DNA of 64,000 bases from Rhynchopus euleeides (lineage: Eukaryota; Euglenozoa; Diplonemea; Diplonemida; Diplonemidae), in the NCBI GenBank assembly GCA_963210315.1, contig OY723308.1, positions 1,116,001-1,180,000 of the forward strand, given 5' to 3'. The notes under the pieces were generated by a model, which saw nothing but the letters and a program-made list of their open reading frames with translations, did not search any database and was not told the origin of the DNA. Position 1 is the stretch's first letter. The number at the start of each line of letters is the position of its first letter. The position numbers and the translations under genes were made by a program. Shown here piece by piece: positions 31,427 through 41,674 of this stretch.

Positions 31427-34400
31427 ATGAAGCGAAAACGCGACCCCGGAGATGTTGGGCAGGCTGATGGCGCATCACCCACACCCACCCCGAGCTGGGT
31501 ACACTTCGTCCGGCAGACAGCAGCCTTCCGCGAGCTGGGGGGGTCCGGGTTCCTGACCCACGCCCTGCAGCAGGCGCTCGACCGCTGCGGGGAGCCGAGC
31601 GTCGCAGCCGCCGCCCTCACCCTGTCCGAGGGTGTCGCGGGGGTCGCCGCCAAGCCGAGATTCCTGTTCCGCATCATGGGGGAGCCCGCCGCCGCCACAC
31701 CGCCTCTACCCAGCACCTCCGGTGGCGGCACAGCCGCCACCCCAGCCGACCTGATGTTCCTCTCAGACACCACACTGGTGTCCCGCAAGGCGCTCACCCC
31801 CACGCCCACTCCATCACCCACACCCACACCGCCTCCCGCAGCGGCAAGCCACACCCTGCCGCACCCCCAGGCGGGGGGCGAAGCCCCGGAGGGGGAAGGG
31901 GAGGCCACTCCGGCAGGGGCGTTGCTCGCAATCCGCTCTGTGGTGTCCGGGCTGCGGGTCGGGGTGGCGGAGGCCATCCGGGGGGGGTCGTCTGCCCGCC
32001 CCTCCCAGGCGGTCCGCCTGGTGCAGTCCGCCCTCCGGAGGGTTTCGGAGATCACCGCCGTTGCAGAGCACCACCTCGGGTCGCCTTCCGGCGTCCCTCT
32101 CCACGCCTGGCTGACCCTCTGGAGCGACGGGGGTGTGGGAGTGGGGGTGGGGGCGGCCCCCTCCTCCTCCTCCTCCCCCACCTCCCCACGCTGCATCCCG
32201 CCCTCGGTGCTTCTCCTTGCGGGTTCTGCGGGGAACCCCTCATCGGCACTCCTCCTCTGCGAGCTTGCTGAGTTCCTCGTGGAGCCAGCAGCCCCAGGGG
32301 GGCCGGAAGATGCGGTGGGCAGCCACCCCTGCCCGTCTCCTTCGGATCTCCTCCTCGGGCAGATCGCGCTGCGCGCGATCTGCGCGGGGGGCGCCGGCAG
32401 GGCGGTGGAACGGAACCCCCTGTTTCCTCAACCCGGGGGAGGGGGTGGGGGTAGGGGTAGCACCTTCTTCTGTGAGGCCTTAGGGGTCACCCCTGGGGGC
32501 GCTGTGGATCATATCCTGCACCGGCTGATCCATCCTGAAGGAGGGGGCGGGGATGGGTGTGCCTCGTTGCGTCGTCAGAACCTCCTCAATGCTATCCTCG
32601 ATACGCTCCACCCGAGGGATGCAGTGGAGCTCGCTGCCGCTGCGGTTCGGAGTCTCCTCCAAACCCCTCAGGAGGCAGTCGAAGAACCCAACGCTGAAAA
32701 CCGCAGATCTGCCGGGGCTGCGGAGGGTGTGGGTGGGGGTGGGGGGCAGGGCCCCTCCCAGGGGGGCCTCTTGGAGCTCATCCTGCAGCTCTATCGGTGT
32801 TTCCCGGAGGAGGTTGCCGGGGTGTGGCGTGGGGGGGGCGATTCAGCCCCTTCTCCGCCCTCTCCTCTCTCCCCCCCTCCTGCAACCCCCCAGGCGCATC
32901 CCGCTGTGGAGTCGCTGCTCCTGTCGCACCTCCAGGCGTCGGATGGGGTGGCGGAGGGCGGTGCGTCAAAACGGTTCTACTCTTCCCCGCAGACCCCACC
33001 CCGCCCCGCCGCAGCGGTGCTCCGCTTCCTCCACGCCGGGATTGCAGGGGAAGGTGGTCAATCCCTCTCAGGCTGGGTCGCAGTGAGGCGGTTCTGCCGG
33101 GACCACCCCCTTGCTGCGTCCTGCCATGCGGGGCACATCCACGGGGTCTGCCTCCGGCCTGTCCTGAAGAGCGTTTCGCGGAAGATCCAAGACTCCCCCC
33201 TGCAGGGCGGCGTGCGGTGCCTCGTTTTCCTCCACAGCATGGCGGGGCACCTCCCCTACGGCGTGGCTGCGGGCATCGCTGTGGCGGACCTGATCCCCTT
33301 CGCCACCCGGGCCCTGCAGCAGACTGAAGCGGATCGCCGGAGGATAGCACACTCCTCCGCGACAGACTACGCAATCCACCGCGACTTCGACCTGATGGAC
33401 CAGGCAGCCCTGTCAGGTCTGATAGAGGAATCCCGCATATCAGACGGCCTCCTCTCTCTATCACTCGGCTTCCTCCACAGGGTGTGGGGGCTCGCAGCTC
33501 GCGGTGGCAGTGGCAGTGGCGGTGGGGGAGACGTCATGATCAGAGTGGATCCTGAACATACCAACGTCTCACTCCACGGCAGAATCACCGCCTTCCTGCA
33601 GCAGGTTCATGGGTGCGTTGCCGGAGACTCTCCCCCGCATGGGATTTGGAGTGGTGGCGGTGGTGACGGTGGTGTCGGCGACACCCAAGACAGCACAACC
33701 CTCAATCCGAGCAGCGCGCAGATCTCCGGCGCAGCCATGCCCGGGGCATACTGGGCCCTCGCCTCCGCAGCGGGAAGGGTTGCACACCCCGCCACACAAC
33801 AGCCCCCTCCCCCCGAAGAGACTCCAGGCACCACGCAACCCCAGGCAGAGCCAGCTGCAGAGCCCGCCTCACCCCGCGCAGCGGTTCTTTCGCAGTGCCG
33901 GTTCTACGTCACGCATGTCGTGCTGTTTGCAGCGGGTGGTGGTGGTGGTGGTGGTGTAGGCGGCACCCCCGCGGGATGCCCCCCCGGCGTCGTGATGTTC
34001 CACTGGCCTGGGGTCAGTCGGCAGGCAGACGCCTCTGCTGGGGCGAAGCCTAAGGATCAGCCGGGAGGCTCTAAGGCGCGCAGGCGTGCAGGGCATCAGC
34101 TGTGGCGGCGTGCCGCGCGGTTCTTCGGGGGCTGCGCAGAGCCAGAGGGGCTGGCGGCAGCTGCGGGCAGCGTGCTGCTGGACATCGCAGAGGGGGTCGC
34201 GGCTGGGGTGCCCCCCAGCCGCGTTGCGGATGCGCTCGGGCTGGGGCGGGGCGCCGCCACACCTGCCACAGAGGCCCCTCTCTCCTTCGATCTCTTCGAC
34301 TGCAGCGCCTGGGCAGCAGGGCAGGAGGGGTTTGGGTCACCCCTGCTGATGGAGTCCTTTGCGGTTCTCTTTCTTGCCCTCGTGAGGCTCTCGCTTGAAA

Positions 34401-34585
34401 CGCGTGGGTGCAGCCGGGTCGCGCGCGGCGCAGCCGCCACGGTGCACACCGTGCTGCACGGGAGGTGCTGTAGACAGGGCGGAGGGGCAGCTGCGTCGGG
34501 GCAGGGTGACAGCAGCAGAGGCGCTGCAACCGCTGCGGAAGCGATGCTTGCCTTTGTGGAGGCGAAGATGCATCTGCTCGGGTGA
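31427..34585 (+). CDS. large helical protein of unknown function, 1052 residues
   Basis: A single uninterrupted frame begins with a basic stretch (MKRKRDP) that could be a nuclear signal. The sequence alternates helical blocks rich in Leu/Ala (HALQQALDRCG, NAILDTLHPRDAVELAAAAVRSLLQ, LLELILQLYRCFPEEVAGVW, PVLKSVSRKIQ, VRCLVFLHSMAGHLPYGVAAG) with Pro-, Ser- and Gly-rich low-complexity inserts at roughly 125-175, 235-260, 340-360, 445-465 and 840-860. The blocks look like HEAT/ARM-type superhelix repeats, as in large scaffolds of nuclear complexes. I cannot name the family. Length, openness and helical regularity support a real gene; the low-complexity inserts are coded by the same GC-rich tracts common in this genome. 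No transmembrane helix or catalytic motif is seen. The first Met follows a CACCCCAACCC leader. Confidence 0.7.
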   Translation: MKRKRDPGDVGQADGASPTPTPSWVHFVRQTAAFRELGGSGFLTHALQQALDRCGEPSVAAAALTLSEGVAGVAAKPRFLFRIMGEPAAATPPLPSTSGGGTAATPADLMFLSDTTLVSRKALTPTPTPSPTPTPPPAAASHTLPHPQAGGEAPEGEGEATPAGALLAIRSVVSGLRVGVAEAIRGGSSARPSQAVRLVQSALRRVSEITAVAEHHLGSPSGVPLHAWLTLWSDGGVGVGVGAAPSSSSSPTSPRCIPPSVLLLAGSAGNPSSALLLCELAEFLVEPAAPGGPEDAVGSHPCPSPSDLLLGQIALRAICAGGAGRAVERNPLFPQPGGGGGGRGSTFFCEALGVTPGGAVDHILHRLIHPEGGGGDGCASLRRQNLLNAILDTLHPRDAVELAAAAVRSLLQTPQEAVEEPNAENRRSAGAAEGVGGGGGQGPSQGGLLELILQLYRCFPEEVAGVWRGGGDSAPSPPSPLSPPPATPQAHPAVESLLLSHLQASDGVAEGGASKRFYSSPQTPPRPAAAVLRFLHAGIAGEGGQSLSGWVAVRRFCRDHPLAASCHAGHIHGVCLRPVLKSVSRKIQDSPLQGGVRCLVFLHSMAGHLPYGVAAGIAVADLIPFATRALQQTEADRRRIAHSSATDYAIHRDFDLMDQAALSGLIEESRISDGLLSLSLGFLHRVWGLAARGGSGSGGGGDVMIRVDPEHTNVSLHGRITAFLQQVHGCVAGDSPPHGIWSGGGGDGGVGDTQDSTTLNPSSAQISGAAMPGAYWALASAAGRVAHPATQQPPPPEETPGTTQPQAEPAAEPASPRAAVLSQCRFYVTHVVLFAAGGGGGGGVGGTPAGCPPGVVMFHWPGVSRQADASAGAKPKDQPGGSKARRRAGHQLWRRAARFFGGCAEPEGLAAAAGSVLLDIAEGVAAGVPPSRVADALGLGRGAATPATEAPLSFDLFDCSAWAAGQEGFGSPLLMESFAVLFLALVRLSLETRGCSRVARGAAATVHTVLHGRCCRQGGGAAASGQGDSSRGAATAAEAMLAFVEAKMHLLG

Positions 34586-35377
34586 GGGTGAGGGTGGGGG
34601 GAAAGGACTTTCCCCCTTCCGGCGAAGCCCCCTCTCCCGCTATTCTTGGGTGTTGCCCAAAATGAAAACCTGTCGCGCGTGAGCAGAGGGGGTGGAGGTG
34701 GAGGTGTGGGCGACGTTCATAGTCTCAACGTTGCGCAGAAGAGAGAGCTATAGCTAGATAGAGAGTGTGAGAGAGCTTTTGACAGCTTTGTGTGTGGATC
34801 AAGAGCAGAAAGGGGTGTGTCTCAAAGGGGGGGGGGGGTGGGGGAGTGGGGTGGGGGCTCTACACTGCTATATAAAGATTCACGTGCCGTGCGTGTCCCT
34901 TCGATTCGAGGGACGGTGTGAGAGTGAGGGGGGTGAGGTGTGGCGTCCCCCATACGCATCCAGCAGCGCAAACACACATTTTCTCGCCTCCCCTGTTGCT
35001 GGTGGCTTTGAACATGGGAGAGTCGTTCAGTCCAGCGCTTGGCCAATCTCATTTTCTGACGAGTTGACAGGGGGGGTTTTTGAGACAAAAAAAACTGGAA
35101 ACGAAACATGATGTGAACCTGAGAAAGCCAAATGCAGAAATGTTCTCCTTCTTTCAGAATCAAGTGTACCCTGTGCTGTGAATACTTCCTGAGGTTGAGG
35201 ACGGACCCCGTCTATACTTTGAAAGTACACTGCCCCCGAACCTGCTCGCAGGGTAAGGGGCGTCAATGGGACAGATCAAGCTTGCTTGTGATTGTCGACA
35301 CCCAGTGTTTTTTCCATGCCGGACGGGGGGGTACAAAGTACCCCCCCGGCGGGGCCAGACCCCAAATGTACCCCCCC

Positions 35378-36347
35378 GGGGGGGTACATTTTTTTAAACT
35401 TGTTCTGTACTGAGTAAGGGGCACTTTTTGGCACGTAGGCCGACGAAAAAATATACTATGGCTTCGGGGAGCCCAGCTCTTTCAAGTAACGACACTTTCT
35501 GGCGGAAAAGGTGTGGGTGGTGGGCCCGGGTGTGGGTCGGGAGGGTGGCCGACTACATCCAGCCTGAGGGTCCCTGTCTGAAGGGGACCCCCTGTGGCGT
35601 ATGTCTGCTAGTCTGGTGAAGTCACATCAGGTAGCCTCAGGAAGACGCAGCCATCTCACACAGAATCTATCCATTGGGGAACAGATGTTCACTACCGTGG
35701 CCTCCGGCGGCTGGGGGGCTCCGCCCCCCAGACCCCCCCTGTGCTGTGTGCCTGTCGAGTAGACATATGCCCAGCCACCGAAGGCAACCCCTTCTTTACC
35801 CCGTCCGCCTGGCTGTATCAGATGGCCGAGCTGTTCAGTGCAAGCCTCAGCTACACTACAATGCCACACACACGTGGGCAGAGAGTGAATGCAGGGACAG
35901 GCGTGCATGCACGGGCCGGATCTCAGAGGCACTGTTGCACAAGCACCTCCAGACACGCTACCCGAAGTGCAATGACTTCAAGGACCGCAGGGAGGACGAC
36001 GGGAGGGGTGTGGGGCTAGCGCCAGCCACTTTTCTTCGGCAATTGCTGACCCCTTCGTGCCCAGTAAGACACAACCAAGCCAGCAACGTTCACCTGTGAC
36101 GACCAACCCCTCCAACTGACCTCGACCGGTATCGTGCCATCAGTTCGTTGAGACGGTCCCAAATCTGACCGCTGTATCGACATACAAAGCCCACGGGAAG
36201 ACGTCTCATTGCGGTTTTCGGTGTCGGCGACGGGATAACTGTCACAGAGCTGGCACAGAAAGCCGCACAACGTCAGATTACTGCCAGAATACTGCAAATG
36301 AAGCCCTTTTCCGGACACACCATACACCTTAAAAAATGTACCCCCCC
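35378..36347. mobile_element. probable TIR element (970 bp), GGGGGGGTACATTTTTT ends
   Basis: The left end GGGGGGGTACATTTTTTTAA and right end TTAAAAAATGTACCCCCCC are reverse complements. Its size and G-run termini resemble the TA-flanked elements K and D, but a clear TA or longer duplication was not found. The sequence left of it (35325-35377) is itself rich in GTACCCCC palindromes. Confidence 0.55.
35625..35745. repeat. dispersed repeat G, copy 1
   Basis: It shares with 49258-49377 the phrases GACGCAGCCA-CTCACACAGAATCT, AACAGATGTTCACTACCGTGG and CCTCCGGCGGCTGGGG, followed by GGCTCCGCCCCCCAGACCCC (a GGGGGG...CCCCCC hairpin). A partial third copy lies at 49153-49205. Confidence 0.8.
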
Positions 36348-36565
36348 GAATCCCGATTTCCGGAATCCTGGAAAAAACACTGCCGACACCAAAAAAAAAA
36401 CTGGGCCAAACTGACGAACTCCGAAAATCTCACCGAACTCTCCCCCCCTCAACCCTGCGATCTACTTTTCTTTATCTACACCACATTGCGAGACCACAGA
36501 TCATCCCACCCCAGTCTACTCGCCACACCCACACCTGCAGGGCAGCACCGCGTCTGTGCTTCATC

Positions 36566-37997
36566 ATGTCCGACACTGTGGTGGCTACGGCCATCCCTCT
36601 GAAGGAGACGATGGAGATCGACTACGCAAAGAAGGCCCAGCAGACGGGGGTGATGAAGAAGATGAACGCACGCTTCTTCGACGAGGTCTCCGCCTCACGC
36701 AAGGCGATGTGCCGCGCCATGGCCTCTGGGACCGAGGGCGGCGACACCGGATACACAGCCACCAGCGAGGCCTACCTGGCGCTGCTGGGCGGGATGCTGC
36801 CTGGCGGGGCTGCCGACAAGCTGCGCAAAAGCCTTTTCTTCTACTGGGGGGCGTCTGTCGGGAAGAAGACCTCGCTGGCCTCACGCGACACTGTCTACGA
36901 GGCTGCGAGCGTAGTGCTCAACCTCGGCATCCTCGAGATGCGCAAGGGTGTTGCCCTGCTGGAGACAGTCTCCCGCAGCAACGGAGAGCGTGTGGAGAAG
37001 GACTGCTACAGGGTGTTCGTCTCTGCGGCAGGGAAGTTCCAGCATGCCTACACCCTGATGCGCGACGTGTCTGTCAACGAGGACTATCCCCTGGATGCGA
37101 ACATCGACGCCATCGAGGCAACCAAGTTCCTCTGCCTGGCGCAGGCGCAGGAGTGTGCCCTGTCGAAGGCGTCTCGCGACCCGGACAACCGGGGCAAGGC
37201 CCTGCTTGCCAAGCTCGCGTCACAGGCGCACCAGCTCTACGACACTGCGAACGAAGGATACGCGGGTTTTGTAAAGCAGGCTGACGGCGAGGCGTATTTC
37301 ACAAAGGTGCTGCAGTTTGCCGGGGCCAAGGCGCTCGGGCTGAAGGTGAAGGCGCTGCAGCTGCAGGCGATGTACCACTCAAAGGCATGCATGATGCCGG
37401 AGGCGAAGTCTGCCGCCGAGCAGGCTGCGGAGGTGAACTCCCAGCTGCAGGCGCGGTATAGCCGTGAGTATGCAAGCCTTGTTTAGCTACCGGGGGGTGG
37501 AGGGGGCGGGGGGTGCAATCGGTGGGATGTGGGGTGGTGGTGGGTGAGGTGTCACACGGTTCTTTTGTTTTCTGCACACAGGTCAGACAAGGCTCTCCGT
37601 GCCTATGTCGTGGCGATGGACGCCGAGCAGCAGCGCATCAACAACAAGATCTCCGGCGAAGTCCGCGTGTCGGGGAAGGCAAAGCCCCTCGACACACCAG
37701 TGCCTCTCATCGAGCCTCAGGGTATGCTTTTTGAAACTCTTTCGGCCATGGTTCGGTGTTTTCAGCCTAACATCACTGGGGGCTTTGCCGATTCCCGAAA
37801 GCGCCACCTCCACTGCTGCCCTACCTGACCCCACAGTGCTCGCCCAGCCCGCTGAATACTCTTTCCCTGCCGTGAGCGAAAAGTGGACCCCTGCGCTGGC
37901 TGCGGTATGTCCGGGAAGCACGGGTCCGGGTGGTGTTGAAGATCTCTCAAAACTGGCACACCGCCATGTCTCCTGCCAGAAGTTCAAATGGGAGTGA
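36566..37997 (+). CDS. BRO1-domain protein (BROX/ALIX N-terminal type)
   Basis: Exons 36566-37467, 37582-37721 and 37837-37997 (introns GTATGC...CACAG, phase 2, and GTATGC...CACAG, phase 1) give 400 residues. A further optional 75-nt GT-AG intron (37905-37979) keeps frame and would shorten it to 375, ending KFKWE. The fold is all-helical. Recognisable BRO1 stretches are LFFYWGASVGKKTSLASRDTVYEAASVVLNLGILEMRKGV, the TPR-like LCLAQAQECALSKAS and ALGLKVKALQLQAMYHSKACM, and the final RINNKISGEVRVSGKAKPL. BRO1 domains bind ESCRT-III (CHMP4/Snf7) in endosomal sorting and membrane scission. Nothing like the V-domain or Pro-rich tail of ALIX follows, so it matches the short BROX-like form. The gene is preceded by C-rich sequence and a CTGCAG at about 36535. 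Confidence 0.85.
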
Positions 37998-39149
37998 GAG
38001 GCAGAGAAGCTGTTCTGTCTCCTCCGGCAACTCGTGAAACCCGCCAGCTTCATTGCCGTGTGTCCCGTCGATTTTCCCACCCCCCCCCCCCCCCCACTAT
38101 CACCTGAATGCCAAACGCCTCACCACACACACACACACACAGCTCTTCGAAATGAAGTAGGTGGTCTTGCCAGACCTGCTCTGCAACTCGCCTTCCTTAC
38201 TTGCTTCGCTCGCCCCAATTCGCTCCATCTAACCCCCGCGCGCTTCCGTTGCTTGGGGAGTGCGATACGGTACTGCGCTTTGTGCAAAATACAAGAGCCG
38301 GCGGTGATGTGCCACCGGGGTGCTTTTCTTCGGCTGGATACGTTCGTTCTCAATTGATTCTTCGGATTGTTCTCTTTTGGGCGTGCCACAAAAGGGCGTG
38401 GGGGTGGGGATAGGGTGTGGTGGTCTCTGTCTGTGCGTTCTCCGGTGGTGTTCCTTCTGATTCTACTCTCGCTCGGTGTGCTTTGCGTAGAGCCTGCCCA
38501 CCTATCCACGTGTGTCACAGCCCCGCACCTCCGACTAGCCTGGCGGTAAAGGGGTGCCGTCTTTGCAGGAGCGATTGCATCAGGTGCGTTGGCATCGTTG
38601 GTGTGATCTGCAGAACATAGCTTCACGCATGCGCGTAAAAGGTTGATTTCTTCACAGGAGGCCGACGTAGCGGAGGCAAGGATGCTGTTGGAAGTCAGCT
38701 GAAGCAAACTCTCAGGACAGCGTGTGCGTGGCGAATGTTGTTTCCACTTGCAGTTGTTGTCGCCATCGCATCCGAGCAGATGGTCGGTACACGACACTCA
38801 TGGGCAAGAGAGGCGAAGGTGTACTGCCACCCCCCCCCCCCCCCTCCCATTGGCATTGATCTGCCTTGTACAACATCTGGTGTAATGACTACAAAAAGGA
38901 CTAACATTGCAAGAAGGTGCTGGGAGACTTACTTTTCCATTCACTCTCGACGATCAAAAAACACCCCCCCTTGTTTGCTCCCGCCTCCCTTGGGCATACT
39001 GGGCTCCTGGCTTGGTATCGGTGAAGCTGCAGGTGGGTTTCTTGTTGTATTGTTGGTACTCCGGAAGAAGTTGCACCGGGTAACATCACTCCCACGCAGG
39101 TCACTGTGCCGACACACGAGCAGGAGAGACATACATAGGCAAGGGAGCG
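37998..39149. other. intergenic, no gene seen
   Basis: C-runs lie at 38081 and 38830, with a CA repeat at 38125. The reverse ORF 38120-38797 is featureless. No RNA gene is recognised. Confidence 0.5.
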
Positions 39150-39809
39150 ATGCGTGTGGTGGCAATTGCGTTTGCGGCGGCGGCGTGTGCTGCTGGGGGG
39201 AGTGCGGCGTTCATCCCGCCGTGGTTCTGCCACGGGATCGACTGCCCGGTGTTTGTGGCGGAGCGGAACATCAGCGCGGGGAACACGACGCTGGAGGTGC
39301 GGACGTACCAGGCGAAGCAGCAGTGGACGTCGACGGTGGTTGCGAACACCGACCTGACGACTGCTGACGACGAGGCGTTCCACAAGCTGTTCGACTACAT
39401 CTCGGGGAGCAACGTGCGTGAGGAGAAGGTGGCGATGACGTCGCCTGTGCGGACCTTCGTGCAGCCGGCACAGGGCCCGTTCTGCGCCACAAACTTCACC
39501 GTCTCCTTCTACGTCCCCTACACACTGCAGCCGGTGCTGACGCCTGGGACACAGGGGGCTCCGAAGCCGACAGACCCGACCGTCTTCTCGGCAGAGGACA
39601 CGGAGGCGCTGACGGTGGCGGTGGTCCCGTTCCCCGGGTTTGCGAACGACAAGGAGATCATCGGGTACGCGGCAGCACTCAGCGGGATGCTGGCACAGGC
39701 AGGGGTGGAGTTCGACCAGGAGAACTGGTACTTCTCCGCGTACGACCCGCCGTTCCGCCTGGCAAACCGCCACAACGAGGTCTGGATCCAGCTGAAGAAC
39801 TACAACTAG
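39150..39809 (+). CDS. secreted SOUL/HEBP heme-binding family protein
   Basis: The product is 219 residues and intronless. An N-terminal signal peptide (about 1-20) is followed by the SOUL domain: strand LEVRTYQAKQQWTSTVV, DDEAFHKLFDYISGSN, the family hallmark KVAMTSPVRTF (usual form K-I-x-M-T-x-P-V), FYVPYTLQP and AVVPFPGFAND, ending near LANRHNEVWIQL. SOUL proteins bind heme or related tetrapyrroles. Most animal members are cytosolic, and the signal peptide here suggests a secretory or organelle lumen. It has four Cys close to the signal-peptide end and in the middle, which would allow disulphides. Identity is firm; ligand unknown. Confidence 0.9.
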   Translation: MRVVAIAFAAAACAAGGSAAFIPPWFCHGIDCPVFVAERNISAGNTTLEVRTYQAKQQWTSTVVANTDLTTADDEAFHKLFDYISGSNVREEKVAMTSPVRTFVQPAQGPFCATNFTVSFYVPYTLQPVLTPGTQGAPKPTDPTVFSAEDTEALTVAVVPFPGFANDKEIIGYAAALSGMLAQAGVEFDQENWYFSAYDPPFRLANRHNEVWIQLKNYN

Positions 39810-40708
39810 GGTGGTGTGGTGTGTGGTCCCGCAGTAGGTGGTGTTGAGTTGCCTTGCCTTGTGTTGAGTTGTGCTGCATGTGCATGCATTGTGCATTGTT
39901 GTGCATTGCGCAGTGTGCACGCAGCACCAACCACGCAGCACCCTGTGATGTGCCGTGACGTGTGTCTTATTCTTTATCCCACAACCTTGCTTGTTATCCC
40001 GAAGAAGCCAATAAGGGCGTGCGGTGCGGCGGTGCATGCAGTGTTCAGACAGAACGGCTTATCTCATCCCAGGGCCAACAGAACACTGCCTGCCCGTGCA
40101 CACAAGACACAACCCAGGCTTCTTCGTCCTGATTTTTGCTGCTATCGTTTCTGCCTATCCTATTTGCCTTCCCTGAAGTTCTGCTTGTTTTACACCTCAC
40201 ATGTGGCACGTGTGCGGGCATCTGCTGCGTGCGGCCAAGGCACAGGCACGTCTTGGGCCATGCCGCGTGGAGGCGATGCCCGCATCCGCCCTTGTCTGTT
40301 GCAGGCTTTCTGTTTGAATTATCGTTTTGGATGAATATCCTGCAGTGTGGGAAGAATCACTGCCGCCCCACCCACCACCCCACCGCCCACACTCGCCTGC
40401 TCCAACGCAGTGAACCCGCAGGCCACTTCCCCAACCCCCATGTGTGTGTGTGTTTCTGATTTTCACAATTTTGAGTTTCTGCGATCTGTGTCCCAGCTGC
40501 GATTTGTTGTTGGTGCGTGTTTGTCTGTCGGTTCACACTCCAGCGGGGTGCACGCACAGCTTAGGTTTGCTGAAAAAGTGTGTGCACACCGAGACACAAC
40601 ACTTCCCACCCCACCCGTGTCTCTGCGTGTACGGACATCCCATTCATCCTGTCTCCACCCCATTCGCAGGTTCCTTCTTCTTTGTACACCCCGAGACACA
40701 ACAACACA
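39810..40708. other. intergenic, no gene seen
   Basis: GT-rich just after the SOUL gene, otherwise plain. ATTCGCAG at about 40664-40671 is a possible acceptor for the next gene. Confidence 0.5.
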
Positions 40709-41674
40709 ATGGCGATTGTTGCCGCGGCTATTGTCTCGCTGATGGTGTCAGGCCACTGCTCCAACGCGTGCAACACGTGCTGCCCGAGCGCCTCCCACAC
40801 GATAGACGAGAAGGGCGCTTGCAGGAGTGGCACTACTAAGGAGCTCGTCTGCCAGGTGAGCACTGTACAGTGCCCCGCAGGGACAGGTAAAGGCCGCTGC
40901 CCAGATGTGGGCCTTGCAGACATCTCCATCACGCAGCCAGTGGGTGCTGGCCTGCTCCGTGCGTCATCCCTGCCCTCGTCCCTGTCGTCGTCGCTGTCGG
41001 CTGCGGCTGCGAGCCCTGCGCAGGAGATTCCCGTGCAGGCCATCGACGCCTTCCTGGGGGAGGGGATGCCCGTGTGGGAGGACCTGACACGCACCGCCAC
41101 CCCAGGGAACGTGGCAGCCGTGCACAACGTGGCGGAAAACCTCCGCGGGCGTTTCCAGGCGAAGATGCCCGTCGACACGCGGCTCAACGCCGGGTCGGTG
41201 GTGCGCTTCCTGTGCCCCAACCACGCCTTCGTCGGGTTCCCCGCCCCCAGCCCGTGCGATGTGGTGGTGTTCGTCTACGAGTGCCCCTGCAAGCCCAACC
41301 CGGATGTCGCGCGCCTGTCGCAGGACCTGGCGCTGGATGGGTACACACGCACGCGCTGCGCACCCACCGTGACGAACGGGAGGACAAGCACAGTCCACCA
41401 GCTGACGGCGTTCGTGAAGACGATCCAGCCTGGGGACCTCGAGAAGATCGTGCTGCGGGACGGTGCCGACTTCGTCTTCTTTGCGCTCAGCCACGGTGGT
41501 GCCATCGACTGCCCGGCTGTGCCGGTCATCCGCCAGTGCGAGGATGACACCCGTGGGTTCTGCAGGTGGACGCCGAACGGGTGTGGGGTCCACACGTGTG
41601 TGACGCAGGGCCCCTGGACAGGCTCGGGTTCAGGGTGCGACGCCAGCACTTGCCTGCAGGAGGAGCTGCTGTAG
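40709..41674 (+). CDS. secreted Cys-rich protein of unknown function
   Basis: The product is 321 residues. A signal peptide (about 1-17, AIVAAAIVSLMVSGHCS) is followed by a compact Cys cluster (NACNTCCPSASH...CRSGTTKELVCQ...CPAGTGKGRCPD), a Ser/Ala linker (about 85-105) and a globular domain from about 110. That domain contains NAGSVVRFLCPNHAFVGFP, CDVVVFVYECPCKPNP and LSHGGAIDCPAVPVI. The C-terminus (WTPNGCGVHTCVT, GCDASTCLQEELL) is again Cys-rich. I do not recognise the family. The 5' leader (CCGAGACACAACAACACAATGG) resembles that of the cathepsin B genes, which also favours a secreted-protein gene set. About 22 Cys residues suggest many disulphides. Confidence 0.72.
   Translation: MAIVAAAIVSLMVSGHCSNACNTCCPSASHTIDEKGACRSGTTKELVCQVSTVQCPAGTGKGRCPDVGLADISITQPVGAGLLRASSLPSSLSSSLSAAAASPAQEIPVQAIDAFLGEGMPVWEDLTRTATPGNVAAVHNVAENLRGRFQAKMPVDTRLNAGSVVRFLCPNHAFVGFPAPSPCDVVVFVYECPCKPNPDVARLSQDLALDGYTRTRCAPTVTNGRTSTVHQLTAFVKTIQPGDLEKIVLRDGADFVFFALSHGGAIDCPAVPVIRQCEDDTRGFCRWTPNGCGVHTCVTQGPWTGSGSGCDASTCLQEELL

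Larger units (their letters stand above)
34586..36565. other. 2-kb intergenic with a probable TIR element
   Basis: A G-run lies at 34830. A TIR pair at 35378/36347 encloses a copy of a dispersed repeat (35625-35745). No gene is supported. Confidence 0.5.
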
